64,000 bases of DNA from Paraburkholderia sp. BCC1886 (GCF_900996245.1 NZ_CAAJGK010000011.1:186001-250000), one strand, 5' to 3'; positions 1 to 9,894 are shown, counted from the first letter of the stretch. Notes: generated by a model from the sequence alone, not told the origin. Numbers and translations: made by a program.

Positions 1-2039
1 ACTGTGTTCGCCACCGGGTGGTGAATCGTCGTGACGGCGGACGCACCAAGCATCTCGTTTGTCGCGGAGTTGATGTCGTAGCTAAGCTCGACTGAGCCGG
101 TCACCGTCTCACCAATCACATCCGCGGTCGTGTTGCCGTCGTAAATGACCGCCCCGGCTTCCGTATCCACATCCCCCACGCGCACCATCGGCCAGTCGAT
201 GTCTTCGATGGTCGAGGTATTGATCGAACTCAGGTATTGCACGGAGTAGCTGGAGAGCTTCTCCATGATCCCGAGCATCGCCGCCTGGATGTTGGCAAGG
301 GTCGTCGCGGAGTCGAGCGTCAGACCCGTTGCCGCTTCGATGAAGCTCTTGTAGAGCGACTCGTAATCGGCCGCCCCGAATGTCGACACGTCGATGTTGC
401 GTGAATCGAACCACTCAGCGTACGTCTGGCCCGCACTGTCGCCCATCTGAATCCCGCAATCAGCGTAGATGCGCTCCACCATCCCGTAGACCATCCCACG
501 GCGAACGTAGTGCTCCTGGAGGGCAACATAGCCGCGCTGATTGTTGGCCGCTGTCCAGATCTGGCTTGCTGCCGCATAGAACGACGTCACCGAAATCATC
601 GGCACGATCGCGGGCGTCCAGCTCAAGACGTCCTCAGCCATATCTTGTGTCACGAGACTCGTGTCGACCACGGACATCAGGTCGGACACACTGGGGGTCG
701 GTATGCGCTGCACGCGCTTGGCGGTTACCAATGGCACCGGCTCGTCGGTCAGGTCGATCCCAAACGACTGGCAGTAGCAGTACCACATGAAGACGTAGCC
801 GTCCTTCGCATTCATCGGGACGATGGCATCGCCCGTCACCGGGTTGTCCACGACGATATAGGCCGTGTAGAGGCCCTGGCTGCTGAACCAGAGCCAGTGA
901 TGCAGAAGGATGTCCTCGAGCTTGTAAGGCGTCGAGTCCGACTCATCGATCATCTGCGAGCTGAGCACCTTCGTCTGGAGCGAGTTCGATTTGCTGTTCT
1001 GCATCGCGAACTGGATATCTGACTCGACGAGGGTTTGAATGGTTGCGTTGTCGGTGGCTTCACCTGCCTCGTTGGTGAGCATCGTGTCGAGCGTCCACGT
1101 CGTATCCGGCACGAGGTTGTAGCCGAGATTGAGCGGGGTTGCCTCGAAGGTGATGGTCGGCACCAGTGAGGTCGTCGGCATTAACGACAGATCGTGCTTC
1201 ATCAGGTACGCCGCAAGGGGCACATTGCGTGGCGTCAGGATCTGGGCGATCAGCGTCTGGAACGTCTCCTGACGCCCGCAGTTGCGCTCCAGGTAGTTGA
1301 TGTTCCGGTAAAGCCACATCGACTGCGAAAGCGTGAGCTGCGGGATGTATTCATCCAGCCCTAGGTGCGAGGCGAGGTATTGCTGCACGTGATAGCTGTG
1401 TGCTTCAGCCGTCCCGCAGGCTTCAAGTCGGAACGTCATGATGGCCATGAACAGGCCGAGATACATGTTGGCCAACTGGATCGTCGGGTAAAGCGCGTCA
1501 CTGATCGCGTACTGCGGATTGATCCAGCGCTGCTTGAACCCTGTCACCCAGTTTTGCAGCTTCGCAATGAGGCTGTATTCATTCTCGTCCACATAGGTGG
1601 ATGGATAGCCGAGGATCGTGCCGTCATCGGCGTCGATCGCCGTCGTGATGTCCACGGGATAGATGATCCCGAGAATCAGCGATACCTGCGCCGGATACAT
1701 CGCCACTAGCGCGAGGTATTCACGCGTGCCGTACACATAAGCCGCAGCCGTTGCTGTGTGAATCGTCAGGTTCGCCACCGTGAAGTCAATGACCTCCATG
1801 GTGTCGAGTGACGTGACCGTCATCATCGTGTCGGTGAAATGGTACTGCCCCGAGATGTTCATGTAGTACTTCCATGTCGTCGGGTCGGTTTCGTCCACGT
1901 AGGACGCTCCGTAGTAGTCCGTCACGTATTGATTGAGGCCATCCACACTCTCCTGCGACTTGATGGCCATTGTTGCAGCCAGGCTCTGGCAGTCACTGAC
2001 ATAGAGCGAATAAACGTTACTGGAATTGGTGGATGCCAC
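1..2039 (-). CDS. Large unrecognised phage protein, C-terminus cut by window edge
   Basis: The minus strand is open from a GTG at 2039 to the window edge, at least 679 codons. The GTG has a GGGGA ribosome site about 8 nt upstream, and translation of the minus strand through this stretch shows no stop where I checked it. The product begins with a short Ser/Asn-rich segment and is rich in Thr, Ser, Tyr and Asn throughout, as in many virion proteins. It has no motif I recognise. It is transcribed divergently from the portal-like gene, with only 34 bp between the two starts, so the two may be expressed at the same stage. A structural role is inference from composition and neighbours. The upstream ATG at residue 25 is a possible alternative start. 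Confidence 0.75.
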   Translation of the reverse strand, partial: MASTNSSNVYSLYVSDCQSLAATMAIKSQESVDGLNQYVTDYYGASYVDETDPTTWKYYMNISGQYHFTDTMMTVTSLDTMEVIDFTVANLTIHTATAAAYVYGTREYLALVAMYPAQVSLILGIIYPVDITTAIDADDGTILGYPSTYVDENEYSLIAKLQNWVTGFKQRWINPQYAISDALYPTIQLANMYLGLFMAIMTFRLEACGTAEAHSYHVQQYLASHLGLDEYIPQLTLSQSMWLYRNINYLERNCGRQETFQTLIAQILTPRNVPLAAYLMKHDLSLMPTTSLVPTITFEATPLNLGYNLVPDTTWTLDTMLTNEAGEATDNATIQTLVESDIQFAMQNSKSNSLQTKVLSSQMIDESDSTPYKLEDILLHHWLWFSSQGLYTAYIVVDNPVTGDAIVPMNAKDGYVFMWYCYCQSFGIDLTDEPVPLVTAKRVQRIPTPSVSDLMSVVDTSLVTQDMAEDVLSWTPAIVPMISVTSFYAAASQIWTAANNQRGYVALQEHYVRRGMVYGMVERIYADCGIQMGDSAGQTYAEWFDSRNIDVSTFGAADYESLYKSFIEAATGLTLDSATTLANIQAAMLGIMEKLSSYSVQYLSSINTSTIEDIDWPMVRVGDVDTEAGAVIYDGNTTADVIGETVTGSVELSYDINSATNEMLGASAVTTIHHPVANT

Positions 2040-2073
2040 GAGGTTGTCCCCAGGAATACAAAAGAGGTTTGCA

Positions 2074-5000
2074 ATGACGTCAAATGCTTATAAAAGCGCC
2101 ATTGAATTGGCGGGAAGCGGTAAGAAGTTTCCCGTCATGCAGATGGTTCGGCAGGACCCGGGGATGGCAGCAACTATTGCCAAGCTAGTGCCGTCGCAGC
2201 ACCCCACGCAGTACGACAACGCGGGTAACCGTGAGGTCACGCAGCCCAATCTGTACAACTTCCGCAATACCGCTGAGCAGACCGCGCAGAACGTCAACGA
2301 CGCTGAAACGGTCATGCAGTTGCTGCCGGACATGGAGCTGGCCCAACAGATTCTGGTGTCGAGCGTGGGCTCTCCCAAGGACATGATGTCGTTGGAGTTG
2401 ACCTACACACCGCCAGAGGGGCTGATGGCCTCCGATGTCAGCTCGGCTTTAATCGAGCGATATCGGCAGCACTTTGAACAAGTCCATAAAATAAAGCCGC
2501 TCATCCCCAAGATGCTGCGCGATATGCTGTTCGCAACCGGCTCGTATGCGATCGCCGTCATCCCGGAAAACTCGGTCGACGAAGTGATCAACGGGCAGGT
2601 GCGGCTGTCGATGGAGTCCCTCGCGGATCATCTGTATCCGGACGGTACGGTGAAAACCGTGGGGCTGCTGGGACCGGTACAAACCGAACAGCCCACTGAG
2701 ACACGGCGCGCCGTGGGTGTCTCGATGGAGTCCTTCACGGACTACCGTTACGACACCAACAAGGACGTTGGTCAGGTGCGTTTTGAGAGTTCGCTGAAGT
2801 CGCCGCTGCACACAAGTGACGTGTTCCTGACCGTCACGGACAATCCGACGGTGCTCAAGGTCCCGCAGATCAATGCGAAGATCCGCGAGCAACGCATCAT
2901 GCAAGCGATTGGTTCGAGTGCGCTGGAGTCGATCGGTTTTGGCCAGCAGTCGCTGACCAAGATGAACGACCGGGAACTCACAGGTCTGCTCTATCGCAAC
3001 AAGACCTATGGTTACCAGCCAGTGGCCACCGTCAAGACGCAGGAGCAGCTGTCGCGCCGGATGATCGGCAACCCGATGGTGCTGCACATCCCGTCAGAAG
3101 CAGTTATCCCCGTGCATGTGCCGGGTAGCCCGAAGCATCAGATTGGCTTCTTCGTCTTGCTGGACGTGGATGGTCATCCGGTCGTGCGTCAGGAAATCAC
3201 GGACAACTACCAGCAGATGGGGCAGCGCATGTCGACGAGCGGGAATTTCCCCTCGGCCATGCTCACGAAGGTCAAGAGCCAGATGCAGGGCTTTGACATC
3301 GGCAACAAGGACCACCTGGACTTCAGCTCGCGCGTCTACGGCGAGATGGTGGAGCAGGATCTGTTGGCGCGGCTGCGTAACGGGGTGTACGGACAGGGTG
3401 TGGAGTTGGCAAAACGCGAAGAGATCTACCGGATCATGTTCTCGCGGGCCTTGGCCAAGCAGCACACTCAGATGCTCTTCATTCCGGTCGAATTCATGAC
3501 CTACTTTGCGTTGCGCTTTAGCAAGGACGGGATCGGCGAATCACTGCTCGATGAAATGAAGGTGCTGAACAGCCTGCGCACCATGCTGCTGTTTGCGAAC
3601 GTGATGGCGGGGATCAAGAACTCGATCGGGCGCACGGAAGTGAAGCTCAAGTTCGACGAGGACGATCCCAACCCGGAGAAGACGGCCGAGATTGCGCAGG
3701 CTGAAATCATCCGCAGTCGCCAGAACTTCCTGCCGCTGGGGGTGAATTCACCAGCCGAGTCCGTGGACTTCATCACGCGTGCCGGGTTTGAGTTCACGTA
3801 CGAAGGGCACCCAGGCATGCCTGATGTGTCGATTGACTTCGGCGAGAAGAACACGAACTACACACGACCGGATACCGATCTGGAAGATAACCTGCGCAAG
3901 CGGGCGATCATGAAGACGGGTATCCCCCCTGAGACGGTGGATGCGGCCTACCAGCCGGAGTTGGCGACGTCGGTGGTCACCAACAACATCCTCCTGTCCA
4001 AGCGCGTCATGCAGATCCAGGATGAGTTCCACCCGCAGCTGGCCACCCATATGCGGATCCACGCCATGAACTCCGAGCAGCTCATGACGGATATGAAGGA
4101 GATCTTGCGGCAGAACTTTGCCAAGATCCGCTTCTCGCGTGAGGACCATGCGACCGCGCGCAATGGTGCGGTCCCCAGTGCAGACACGAAAGTGCATGCG
4201 CCGGTGATCGAGGAAAAGCGCAAGACACCACAGATCAACGATGACCAGAAGGAGTTTCTGATCCAGCAAACGCTGATCGAATTCCTGATGAACATCGAGG
4301 TGTCGCTGCCGCGGCCGAACAGCTCGACGCTGGAAAACCAGGTCACAGCCTTGGAGACGTATATCAAGGCGCTCGACATGGGGTTGGAGGCATGGTTGTC
4401 CGAGACCTTCTTCACGACGGATACCGCCGGAGATATCGCCGAAAAGATCCAGCCGTTGAAGGAAACGGCCAAGTCATACTTCATCCGGCAGTGGATGTCG
4501 GAAAACGGCATGTTGAGCGAGCTTGCGCAGCTCACGACCACCGGCGAAGATGGCAAGCCGCTGATGGACGTGTTCAAGATCCAGGGCGAGCACATCGAAC
4601 AGTTGAGCAAGACGTTCGGTGCGTTCTTCAAGGACATCATGCCACGCATCAATTCGACGAACGCTGAGTTCAAGAAGGTCGAGGACAAGAACACCACGCA
4701 GGGCGGTGGCGCTTCCTCGGGCGGTGGCGACGGAAACAGCGGCGGCGGTGGCGACGACATGTTCGGCGGTGGCGACCAAGGTGGTGAAGGCGGCGGTGGT
4801 GATGGCGGCCTCGGCGACATGCCAGACTTTGGTGGCACGGATGACACGTCCACAGGCGGTACGGGCGAAGAACCGGCGGCAGGCGGCGAAGGAGGCGGGA
4901 ATGAAGGTGCCAATTCGGGTTCGGAAGGGAACGACAACTCGACGAGTGAAAACACCAGCAAGCCCGACAACAACGCCGAAGGCAGCAACGACAGCAATGA

Positions 5001-5148
5001 TGGTGGTGGCGAAGGGAACAACGACGCCAACAACGAAGAGCAGTCGCTGAACGCAGGGACGGATGACGAAGACGAGAAGGATAAGGACAAGGACGAGAAG
5101 GACAAGGACGACAAGTCCAAGTCCGACAAGGCCTCGCCGAGTCTCTAA
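2074..5148 (+). CDS. Putative portal protein with long acidic Gly-rich tail
   Basis: The 1024-residue product starts at ATG 2074 with AGAGG 7 nt upstream; an upstream TTG at 2026 lacks such a site. Residues 1-700 look like a large-myovirus portal: an N-terminal region with 'DMLFATGSYAIAVIPEN', then a segment 'LFIPVEFMTYFALRF' followed by a helical stretch, the order seen in portals around the wing and stem. From about residue 885 the chain becomes a roughly 140-residue low-complexity tail rich in Gly, Asp, Asn and Ser that ends in alternating Lys/Asp/Glu. That tail is unusual for a portal. A stable terminator follows directly. Family assignment comes from pattern memory, not a search; another large head/neck protein is the alternative. 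Confidence 0.65.
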   Translation: MTSNAYKSAIELAGSGKKFPVMQMVRQDPGMAATIAKLVPSQHPTQYDNAGNREVTQPNLYNFRNTAEQTAQNVNDAETVMQLLPDMELAQQILVSSVGSPKDMMSLELTYTPPEGLMASDVSSALIERYRQHFEQVHKIKPLIPKMLRDMLFATGSYAIAVIPENSVDEVINGQVRLSMESLADHLYPDGTVKTVGLLGPVQTEQPTETRRAVGVSMESFTDYRYDTNKDVGQVRFESSLKSPLHTSDVFLTVTDNPTVLKVPQINAKIREQRIMQAIGSSALESIGFGQQSLTKMNDRELTGLLYRNKTYGYQPVATVKTQEQLSRRMIGNPMVLHIPSEAVIPVHVPGSPKHQIGFFVLLDVDGHPVVRQEITDNYQQMGQRMSTSGNFPSAMLTKVKSQMQGFDIGNKDHLDFSSRVYGEMVEQDLLARLRNGVYGQGVELAKREEIYRIMFSRALAKQHTQMLFIPVEFMTYFALRFSKDGIGESLLDEMKVLNSLRTMLLFANVMAGIKNSIGRTEVKLKFDEDDPNPEKTAEIAQAEIIRSRQNFLPLGVNSPAESVDFITRAGFEFTYEGHPGMPDVSIDFGEKNTNYTRPDTDLEDNLRKRAIMKTGIPPETVDAAYQPELATSVVTNNILLSKRVMQIQDEFHPQLATHMRIHAMNSEQLMTDMKEILRQNFAKIRFSREDHATARNGAVPSADTKVHAPVIEEKRKTPQINDDQKEFLIQQTLIEFLMNIEVSLPRPNSSTLENQVTALETYIKALDMGLEAWLSETFFTTDTAGDIAEKIQPLKETAKSYFIRQWMSENGMLSELAQLTTTGEDGKPLMDVFKIQGEHIEQLSKTFGAFFKDIMPRINSTNAEFKKVEDKNTTQGGGASSGGGDGNSGGGGDDMFGGGDQGGEGGGGDGGLGDMPDFGGTDDTSTGGTGEEPAAGGEGGGNEGANSGSEGNDNSTSENTSKPDNNAEGSNDSNDGGGEGNNDANNEEQSLNAGTDDEDEKDKDKDEKDKDDKSKSDKASPSL

Positions 5149-5183
5149 GCGTCTCTGAAACCAAAAAAAAGTGACGGCATACG

Positions 5184-5215
5184 GCCCACACCCGAAAGGG
5201 TGTGGGCTTTATGAC
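5184..5215 (+). terminator. Hairpin terminator with TTTATGAC tail, after portal gene
   Basis: A perfect 10-bp stem (GCCCACACCC / GGGTGTGGGC) closes a GAAA loop and is followed by TTTATGACG. GGCATA stands just before the stem, so the outer part is also partly symmetric. It lies between the convergent portal gene and the 134-residue minus-strand gene. It belongs to the TTTATGCC-type family described in the findings. Confidence 0.85.
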
Positions 5216-5226
5216 GATTGCTTGGC

Positions 5227-5631
5227 TTACGCGGCGACGTCTTCGAACTCCACGTCGGTCACATCGTCGGGCAGCGGGGCATTGGCTTCGATGATCTCTT
5301 CCACCACGGCCGGGTCGGTGCCATAGACAACGCTGGCGATGCCCAGCGTGTCCGGATGGTCCACCGCGAAGGCCACGACCTCTTCGGGCGTGGCGATCTG
5401 CTTCACAGCGATCGGTGTGTCGAAGAGCGCCGGGCGTTCGGTGCGAACGAGATCCAGCAGACTCGGGATCTGGCTCACGTTGGCTTCGGTGTCACCTTGG
5501 GGCGACTCCACCGTGATGTCGGTAAAGCCAGCTTCCGTCAGGGCGTTCTGCACGACGCCGTAGACGAGGGCGCTGGTCTCGACGTCGCCGCCTTGGACCA
5601 GTACTTCGAGCGGTGCGTGTTGATTCGACAT
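5227..5631 (-). CDS. Unrecognised acidic 134-residue protein
   Basis: ATG at 5631 has AAGGA 8 nt upstream. The product is acidic and rich in Val and Ala, with no Cys and no membrane segment. It looks like a small soluble alpha/beta domain with an Asp/Glu-rich C-terminal end. I do not recognise a family. It is the last gene of the minus-strand block that runs down from the capsid gene, and is separated from the next upstream gene by about 100 bp. Function unknown. Confidence 0.75.
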   Translation of the reverse strand: MSNQHAPLEVLVQGGDVETSALVYGVVQNALTEAGFTDITVESPQGDTEANVSQIPSLLDLVRTERPALFDTPIAVKQIATPEEVVAFAVDHPDTLGIASVVYGTDPAVVEEIIEANAPLPDDVTDVEFEDVAA

Positions 5632-5728
5632 GTTGCGTTTCCTTGTGGTGATGACAGCTAGGTTGATAAGAAAGACAGGGGCGTCCTTCTGTTGATAAAG
5701 GCGTGCAGTAGGAATTACCTACCGTCCA

Positions 5729-6115
5729 TCAGGCATCAGTGAGCTGGACATACTCCATCCACTTCTCACCTGAGGGCAGGCTTCGGAAGAATCTGGCAGA
5801 TTCACGTTCATGCGGTTCGAGTTCGATGTGTCCCCCGCGCAAGATCGCACCAAAGAGGTAGAAGACGTCGCCCTGTACGGGTGCGCCGTGAGACTCTTCG
5901 ATGCCGGCGAAGGTCTCGGTCGATGCCAGCACTTCGTCGTAGAAGAGGGTCGCGAGCCGTCCGCGCTCGGCTTGGATGTGGGTGTGTCGAATACCCGATT
6001 GCACGAGTTTCGTGGTTTCTTCAACGTCGTCTGGCAATGTCACGCCTTTGATGATGTCCAGATCGAGCATCAAATTACTAACGTCTTGCTGGAAGTCACT
6101 GCATGAATAAGTCAT
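5729..6115 (-). CDS. Unrecognised 128-residue protein
   Basis: ATG at 6115 follows a perfect GGAGG at 5-nt spacing. The soluble product is acidic and has no membrane helix or clear motif. The gene sits directly downstream of a hairpin with TTTATGCCC tail that ends the 658-residue gene, and its ribosome site begins right after that tail, so it may be expressed by read-through or from an unseen start. Function unknown. Confidence 0.75.
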   Translation of the reverse strand: MTYSCSDFQQDVSNLMLDLDIIKGVTLPDDVEETTKLVQSGIRHTHIQAERGRLATLFYDEVLASTETFAGIEESHGAPVQGDVFYLFGAILRGGHIELEPHERESARFFRSLPSGEKWMEYVQLTDA

Positions 6116-6129
6116 TGGGCCTCCTTCTG

Positions 6130-6159
6130 GGCATAAAGCGGAGAGCCGAAGCTCCCCGC
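6130..6159 (-). terminator. Hairpin with TTTATGCC tail after the 658-residue gene
   Basis: Read on the minus strand, an 8-bp stem (GCGGGGAG / CTCTCCGC, one mismatch) with a CTTCGG-type loop is followed by TTTATGCCC. It lies 8 bp after the stop of the 658-residue gene and just before the ribosome site of the next gene. Same family as the hairpin at 5184. Confidence 0.75.
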
Positions 6160-6166
6160 ATCCTGA

Positions 6167-8143
6167 TTACTTCAACAGGCGGATCACGAACAGCTCGTCG
6201 CCCAGGAAGCCCACGTCGGCTTCGAGGATCTTGCCATCCAGCGTCTGGATCAACACACGGTCAACCGTCGCACTGAACGACTGCGCTTCTTCCACAGCAT
6301 CCTTGATCACCTGATAGAGCACAGGCGTCTGGCTCTTCAACAGCACGGCCGGGATATCCTTCGCGAATTCGATGGACAACTGATGCGACAGGCAGTTGAG
6401 ATACGTGAAGCTCACGTTCGAGACCAGGAACGTCAACTTTGGCTTCTTGCCCTCGATTTCCGCTTCGCCCAGGATCAATTCCGTCAGGGCGTTGTGCGTG
6501 TCTTCGCTTACTGTTTCGAAGATGCCGCGAATCAGCGTGCGCTGGTTCTGCACGAACGCCTTGAAGATCAACTCGCCCATCGAGTCGTTCAGATACGCGA
6601 GCAGATCTTCGATGTCGTGCGTGAAGGAATCGATGGACACTTCGGTGACGCTCATGTTCAGCGCGAGGACGCGGTTGACCATGTCCGTTGCACGCTTGTT
6701 CGCGCGATACCACAGCGCCGGCGAGACGTCGCCGAATGCATTGTTCAGCGCTTCCTTCAGTTCCAGGAATGTCTCTGCGTCGCGGAAGTTGTCCACGAAG
6801 GCCGATTCGTCCTCCAGACCCACTGCCGCTTCGGTTACCTGAGCGTAGAGGCGGAAGATTTCCGGCTTGACACCGTTCTCGGTCGAGTTGGCCCACTCGA
6901 CTGCGCCCTTGAGCCAGCAACCCGCGACCGAGACATCCGCGTACCAGGCTTCACGTACACGCGTGGTGAGCTTGGCCGGGAGTTCTTCCGTGCGTTGCAC
7001 GCGCTCCTGCTCGATTTCGACGACACCGCGGTTCAGATTTTTCATGATCTGATCGGTGTTGGTGAGATCGAGTGATGGGGCCATCGGTCCGAAGGCGCTG
7101 CTTGTTTTGTGACGATCGTAATCCATGATGTCCTTGCGTTGCGTGACGAACGCGTTGACCTGCCCCGAGGCCAACCGTTGATAGAAAAGCTGGTGCGTCA
7201 CCGGGTTGTAAGACGGGTGGTATGGCTGGTGTTCCGATGGCGTCCACTTCAACTTAGTCGTCTGTGCGTCTTCCAGCGGCCCATCAGTGGGTTCAGCGAT
7301 TGCGTTCACGGGTGTTCTCTCCTGGACTGCGTGTTGGACCGGCGAAGGGGCCTCCTGTGCTGCGGCGTAGCGGGGGGTAACCATGTTCGGCAGTTCGGCC
7401 GAGGAATAGCGATCCCCCATCGTGCGACCCTGTGGGTTCGCGGGCACTTGCTGCTGACCATTCGTGAATGGCGAATTCGCACCACCAGCGGCGTAACCCA
7501 TGCGTTGCTGCTGCTGCTGGCCGCCGCCGAAGCGGGGATCACCCCCGGGATGACGCTGTTGATAGCCGTTATAGCCACCTCCACCGCCATTGCCGGCGTA
7601 ACCACCCCGCTGTTGGTTGCTGTACTGCTGCTGAGGCGGATACTGGAGATAGCCGTTTTGCTGACGGAAGCGCTCGATGCGCCCAGACAGATTCTCGAAG
7701 CCGTAGATCAGGTTGTCGATCGGTTGGGATGAGTTCGGATTGATGTAGCGGCGCAGGCCCCGATAGAGCTTGAGCATGGTGGCCACCAGCATCTCGATGA
7801 CTTCCGGCACCGCACCCTCGATCACGTTTTCCATCTGGCGATGCGGCTGTTCGCACACCGTCATCACGGAAAAGTCGATGATCGCCTGAACCAGATTCGT
7901 GAACTCAGGGTTGTTGAACTGGTTTTGCGCCATCAGGTTGAAGAAGAACTTACGGAGCGGGTTCGACTCGGCGGTGCGCTGAATCTCGTCTGCTGCGAGG
8001 CCCGCCACTAGCGGGACGTAGTTCCCCATCCAGTTCTCGATGGTCAGCTGCCCGACCATCGGCGGATTCTGCGGACCGAGATTCAGATACGGCCATTGCA
8101 GCTGATCGGCGCTGACGGGCAGGTTGTCCGTATTGTTGTACAT
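6167..8143 (-). CDS. 658-residue protein with Gln/Gly/Asn/Tyr-rich central linker
   Basis: ATG at 8143 has AAGGA 8 nt upstream. Residues 1-165 form a helical N-terminal domain. Residues about 165-260 are low complexity, rich in Gln, Gly, Asn, Tyr and Arg (runs such as GGGGGYNGYQQ and QQQQQR), which is prion-like or condensate-prone. From about residue 310 a second folded region of about 345 residues follows, rich in Val, Leu and Glu. No catalytic motif is seen. It lies in an operon with two other unrecognised proteins and the capsid gene, so a structural or assembly role is plausible, but this is inference. Confidence 0.85.
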   Translation of the reverse strand: MYNNTDNLPVSADQLQWPYLNLGPQNPPMVGQLTIENWMGNYVPLVAGLAADEIQRTAESNPLRKFFFNLMAQNQFNNPEFTNLVQAIIDFSVMTVCEQPHRQMENVIEGAVPEVIEMLVATMLKLYRGLRRYINPNSSQPIDNLIYGFENLSGRIERFRQQNGYLQYPPQQQYSNQQRGGYAGNGGGGGYNGYQQRHPGGDPRFGGGQQQQQRMGYAAGGANSPFTNGQQQVPANPQGRTMGDRYSSAELPNMVTPRYAAAQEAPSPVQHAVQERTPVNAIAEPTDGPLEDAQTTKLKWTPSEHQPYHPSYNPVTHQLFYQRLASGQVNAFVTQRKDIMDYDRHKTSSAFGPMAPSLDLTNTDQIMKNLNRGVVEIEQERVQRTEELPAKLTTRVREAWYADVSVAGCWLKGAVEWANSTENGVKPEIFRLYAQVTEAAVGLEDESAFVDNFRDAETFLELKEALNNAFGDVSPALWYRANKRATDMVNRVLALNMSVTEVSIDSFTHDIEDLLAYLNDSMGELIFKAFVQNQRTLIRGIFETVSEDTHNALTELILGEAEIEGKKPKLTFLVSNVSFTYLNCLSHQLSIEFAKDIPAVLLKSQTPVLYQVIKDAVEEAQSFSATVDRVLIQTLDGKILEADVGFLGDELFVIRLLK

Positions 8144-8213
8144 CGCTTCATTCCTTGTTTGTTTGTCGGGCGCTGATGCGGCGCCCGATTATTAATGACT
8201 AATGCTTGGTCTT

Positions 8214-9857
8214 TTACCGCTTGCGTCGCGTATCTTCACTGTATCGATCGAGCATCGGCGCGAGGCGTGGGTCGCGTAGCACCAGGCCGGAGTGATCGAG
8301 CTTCAGGCGCTGGTTGATCCGGGAGCCGCCGGTCGGAGCGGACTTCGGCAGATTGCTGTAGCCACCCACTTCCGCGAACGAGACATGCAGGAACTGCGTC
8401 GGGTCGTTCAGGTTCGCGCGCTCTTTCAGGTTGCCCTGACGTGAGCTGCTGGACTGCGGCACGAGTACGTTCGTGATCTTCAGCGCCTTGTTGTCGCCCG
8501 AGCTGGCAATTGTGGTCACCTCGTTGTGCTGCTTGGTGATACGGAAGATCAAGCCCGTGCTGATGGTCTTGTTCATCCGGTCCACGATGTCCTTCTCGGT
8601 CAGTTCCTTTTTGGAGGCTGCCTTGAGCTTGAAATACAGCTTGAAGATTTCGGTGGTGATGTCCTTCAGCACGAAGTAGAGGATGGACAACTCTTTGTCG
8701 TACATGCTGTTGACCTTGTCCGCCGCCACGAACAGCCAGTCGGTGATCTTCTCGATGATGATCCCGAAGAACTGATACAAGTCCGTGGCCGGGATGCCGA
8801 TCTCGATGAACTTCTTGAGCACGAGGCTATCGATGTATTCGTCAAGCGATCGGATGTGATCTTCCACATCGTCCGCAAGACGCCCTTCCGGCAGGTTCCC
8901 TGAGAAGAGCACGTGACCCATCAGGATGATCCAGGTACGCGTGTTGTCCATGTACTGCGGCAACGTGTTGTTCACGTACTCCGGTTTCACGCGTGTCGGG
9001 AAATGGTCGACGACATAGAAGAGACCGGCGATCATATTTCTTACCATCGTGCGCTCGTAGTCGACTCGCTTCACAGCGATTCGCAACGTCGAGGGCTCGT
9101 ACAAACCACGGCCGAATCCCTTCGGCTTCACCTGTGTGCTGCTGCAGACGACCCATTGATCGGACGGGTACGTGTCTTCGTTGATTTCCTTGCCGCCCAG
9201 GATAGGGGTGCACTGGGCAAACATCTCGAAGGTTTTCATCAGCCCGTACTTACAGAACAGGTAATGCACCATGGTCGAATGCGCGCGCACCGTCGGCTTG
9301 ATCTTCCGCATCTTGGCCGACTTGTGATAAATCATGGCCCACGCAACGTTCGCCTGTTCCCGATGACCGTTCACATTGAAGTTCTGCGTGACCCGCTCGA
9401 ACGTCAGCACGTCGCGTAACAACCGTACGAACACGGTATCGGTGCCCACGCTAATCACACGGTCGGAGAGGACCGGCGAAATAAAGAAGCGCGAACCACT
9501 AATCGTGATCGAGCCTGCCTCCGATACGAAGGGCAGGTACATGTACCGCACAATCTCCTTGCCCTTGAAGTTGAAGAAATACTTCACCATGTAGAGGTAG
9601 GACACAGCGACATCGAACATGCGCTTGTTATTCCCCTTCTTGCGAGATGCCTCGTTGAGTTCCTCCATCGGCGTGCATCGTCGCCAGCCGGCATAGGTCA
9701 GTCCTTCCGGAAAGCCACGCGCTGCCGAACGAAACACCGAATCGATGTAGTTCAGCACTTCCGCTTCTTGAAGATGAGTGACAGCGAGACCATTTGCAAT
9801 CAATGGGTTTAACTGCGCGCAATTGACATCGATGAGCCGCTCGATTTCGTGATCCAC
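8214..9857 (-). CDS. Unrecognised 547-residue protein in the capsid operon
   Basis: GTG at 9857 has AAGGAAG 9 nt upstream; no ATG is as well placed. The product is basic and aromatic-rich, with an N-terminal helical region, a central segment rich in Phe, Tyr and Ile (about residues 90-400), and a Ser/Arg-rich C-terminus ending in RRKR. I looked for RNA polymerase signature motifs (NADFDGD-like) and found none. It sits between the 658- and 397-residue genes in the same orientation as the capsid gene. Function unknown; a virion component is a guess. Confidence 0.8.
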   Translation of the reverse strand: MDHEIERLIDVNCAQLNPLIANGLAVTHLQEAEVLNYIDSVFRSAARGFPEGLTYAGWRRCTPMEELNEASRKKGNNKRMFDVAVSYLYMVKYFFNFKGKEIVRYMYLPFVSEAGSITISGSRFFISPVLSDRVISVGTDTVFVRLLRDVLTFERVTQNFNVNGHREQANVAWAMIYHKSAKMRKIKPTVRAHSTMVHYLFCKYGLMKTFEMFAQCTPILGGKEINEDTYPSDQWVVCSSTQVKPKGFGRGLYEPSTLRIAVKRVDYERTMVRNMIAGLFYVVDHFPTRVKPEYVNNTLPQYMDNTRTWIILMGHVLFSGNLPEGRLADDVEDHIRSLDEYIDSLVLKKFIEIGIPATDLYQFFGIIIEKITDWLFVAADKVNSMYDKELSILYFVLKDITTEIFKLYFKLKAASKKELTEKDIVDRMNKTISTGLIFRITKQHNEVTTIASSGDNKALKITNVLVPQSSSSRQGNLKERANLNDPTQFLHVSFAEVGGYSNLPKSAPTGGSRINQRLKLDHSGLVLRDPRLAPMLDRYSEDTRRKR

Positions 9858-9894
9858 AGTTGCTACTTCCTTAGATGTTGTTCAGGTCTTTGTT

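Noticed and set aside
3948..5129. Minus-strand Ser/Pro-rich frame opposite the portal tail
   Set aside because: Mirror image of the Gly/Asp/Asn-rich repeat tail; no ribosome site or protein-like composition.
4700..5130. Possible tandem DNA repeat or CRISPR-like array in the GGTGGC-rich stretch
   Set aside because: The repetition reflects Gly/Asp/Asn codons of the portal tail; no constant repeat and spacer structure.
8214..9857. RNA polymerase beta/beta-prime subunit
   Set aside because: Considered because phiKZ-type phages carry split polymerases, but the metal-binding and GGQRFGE-like motifs are absent.
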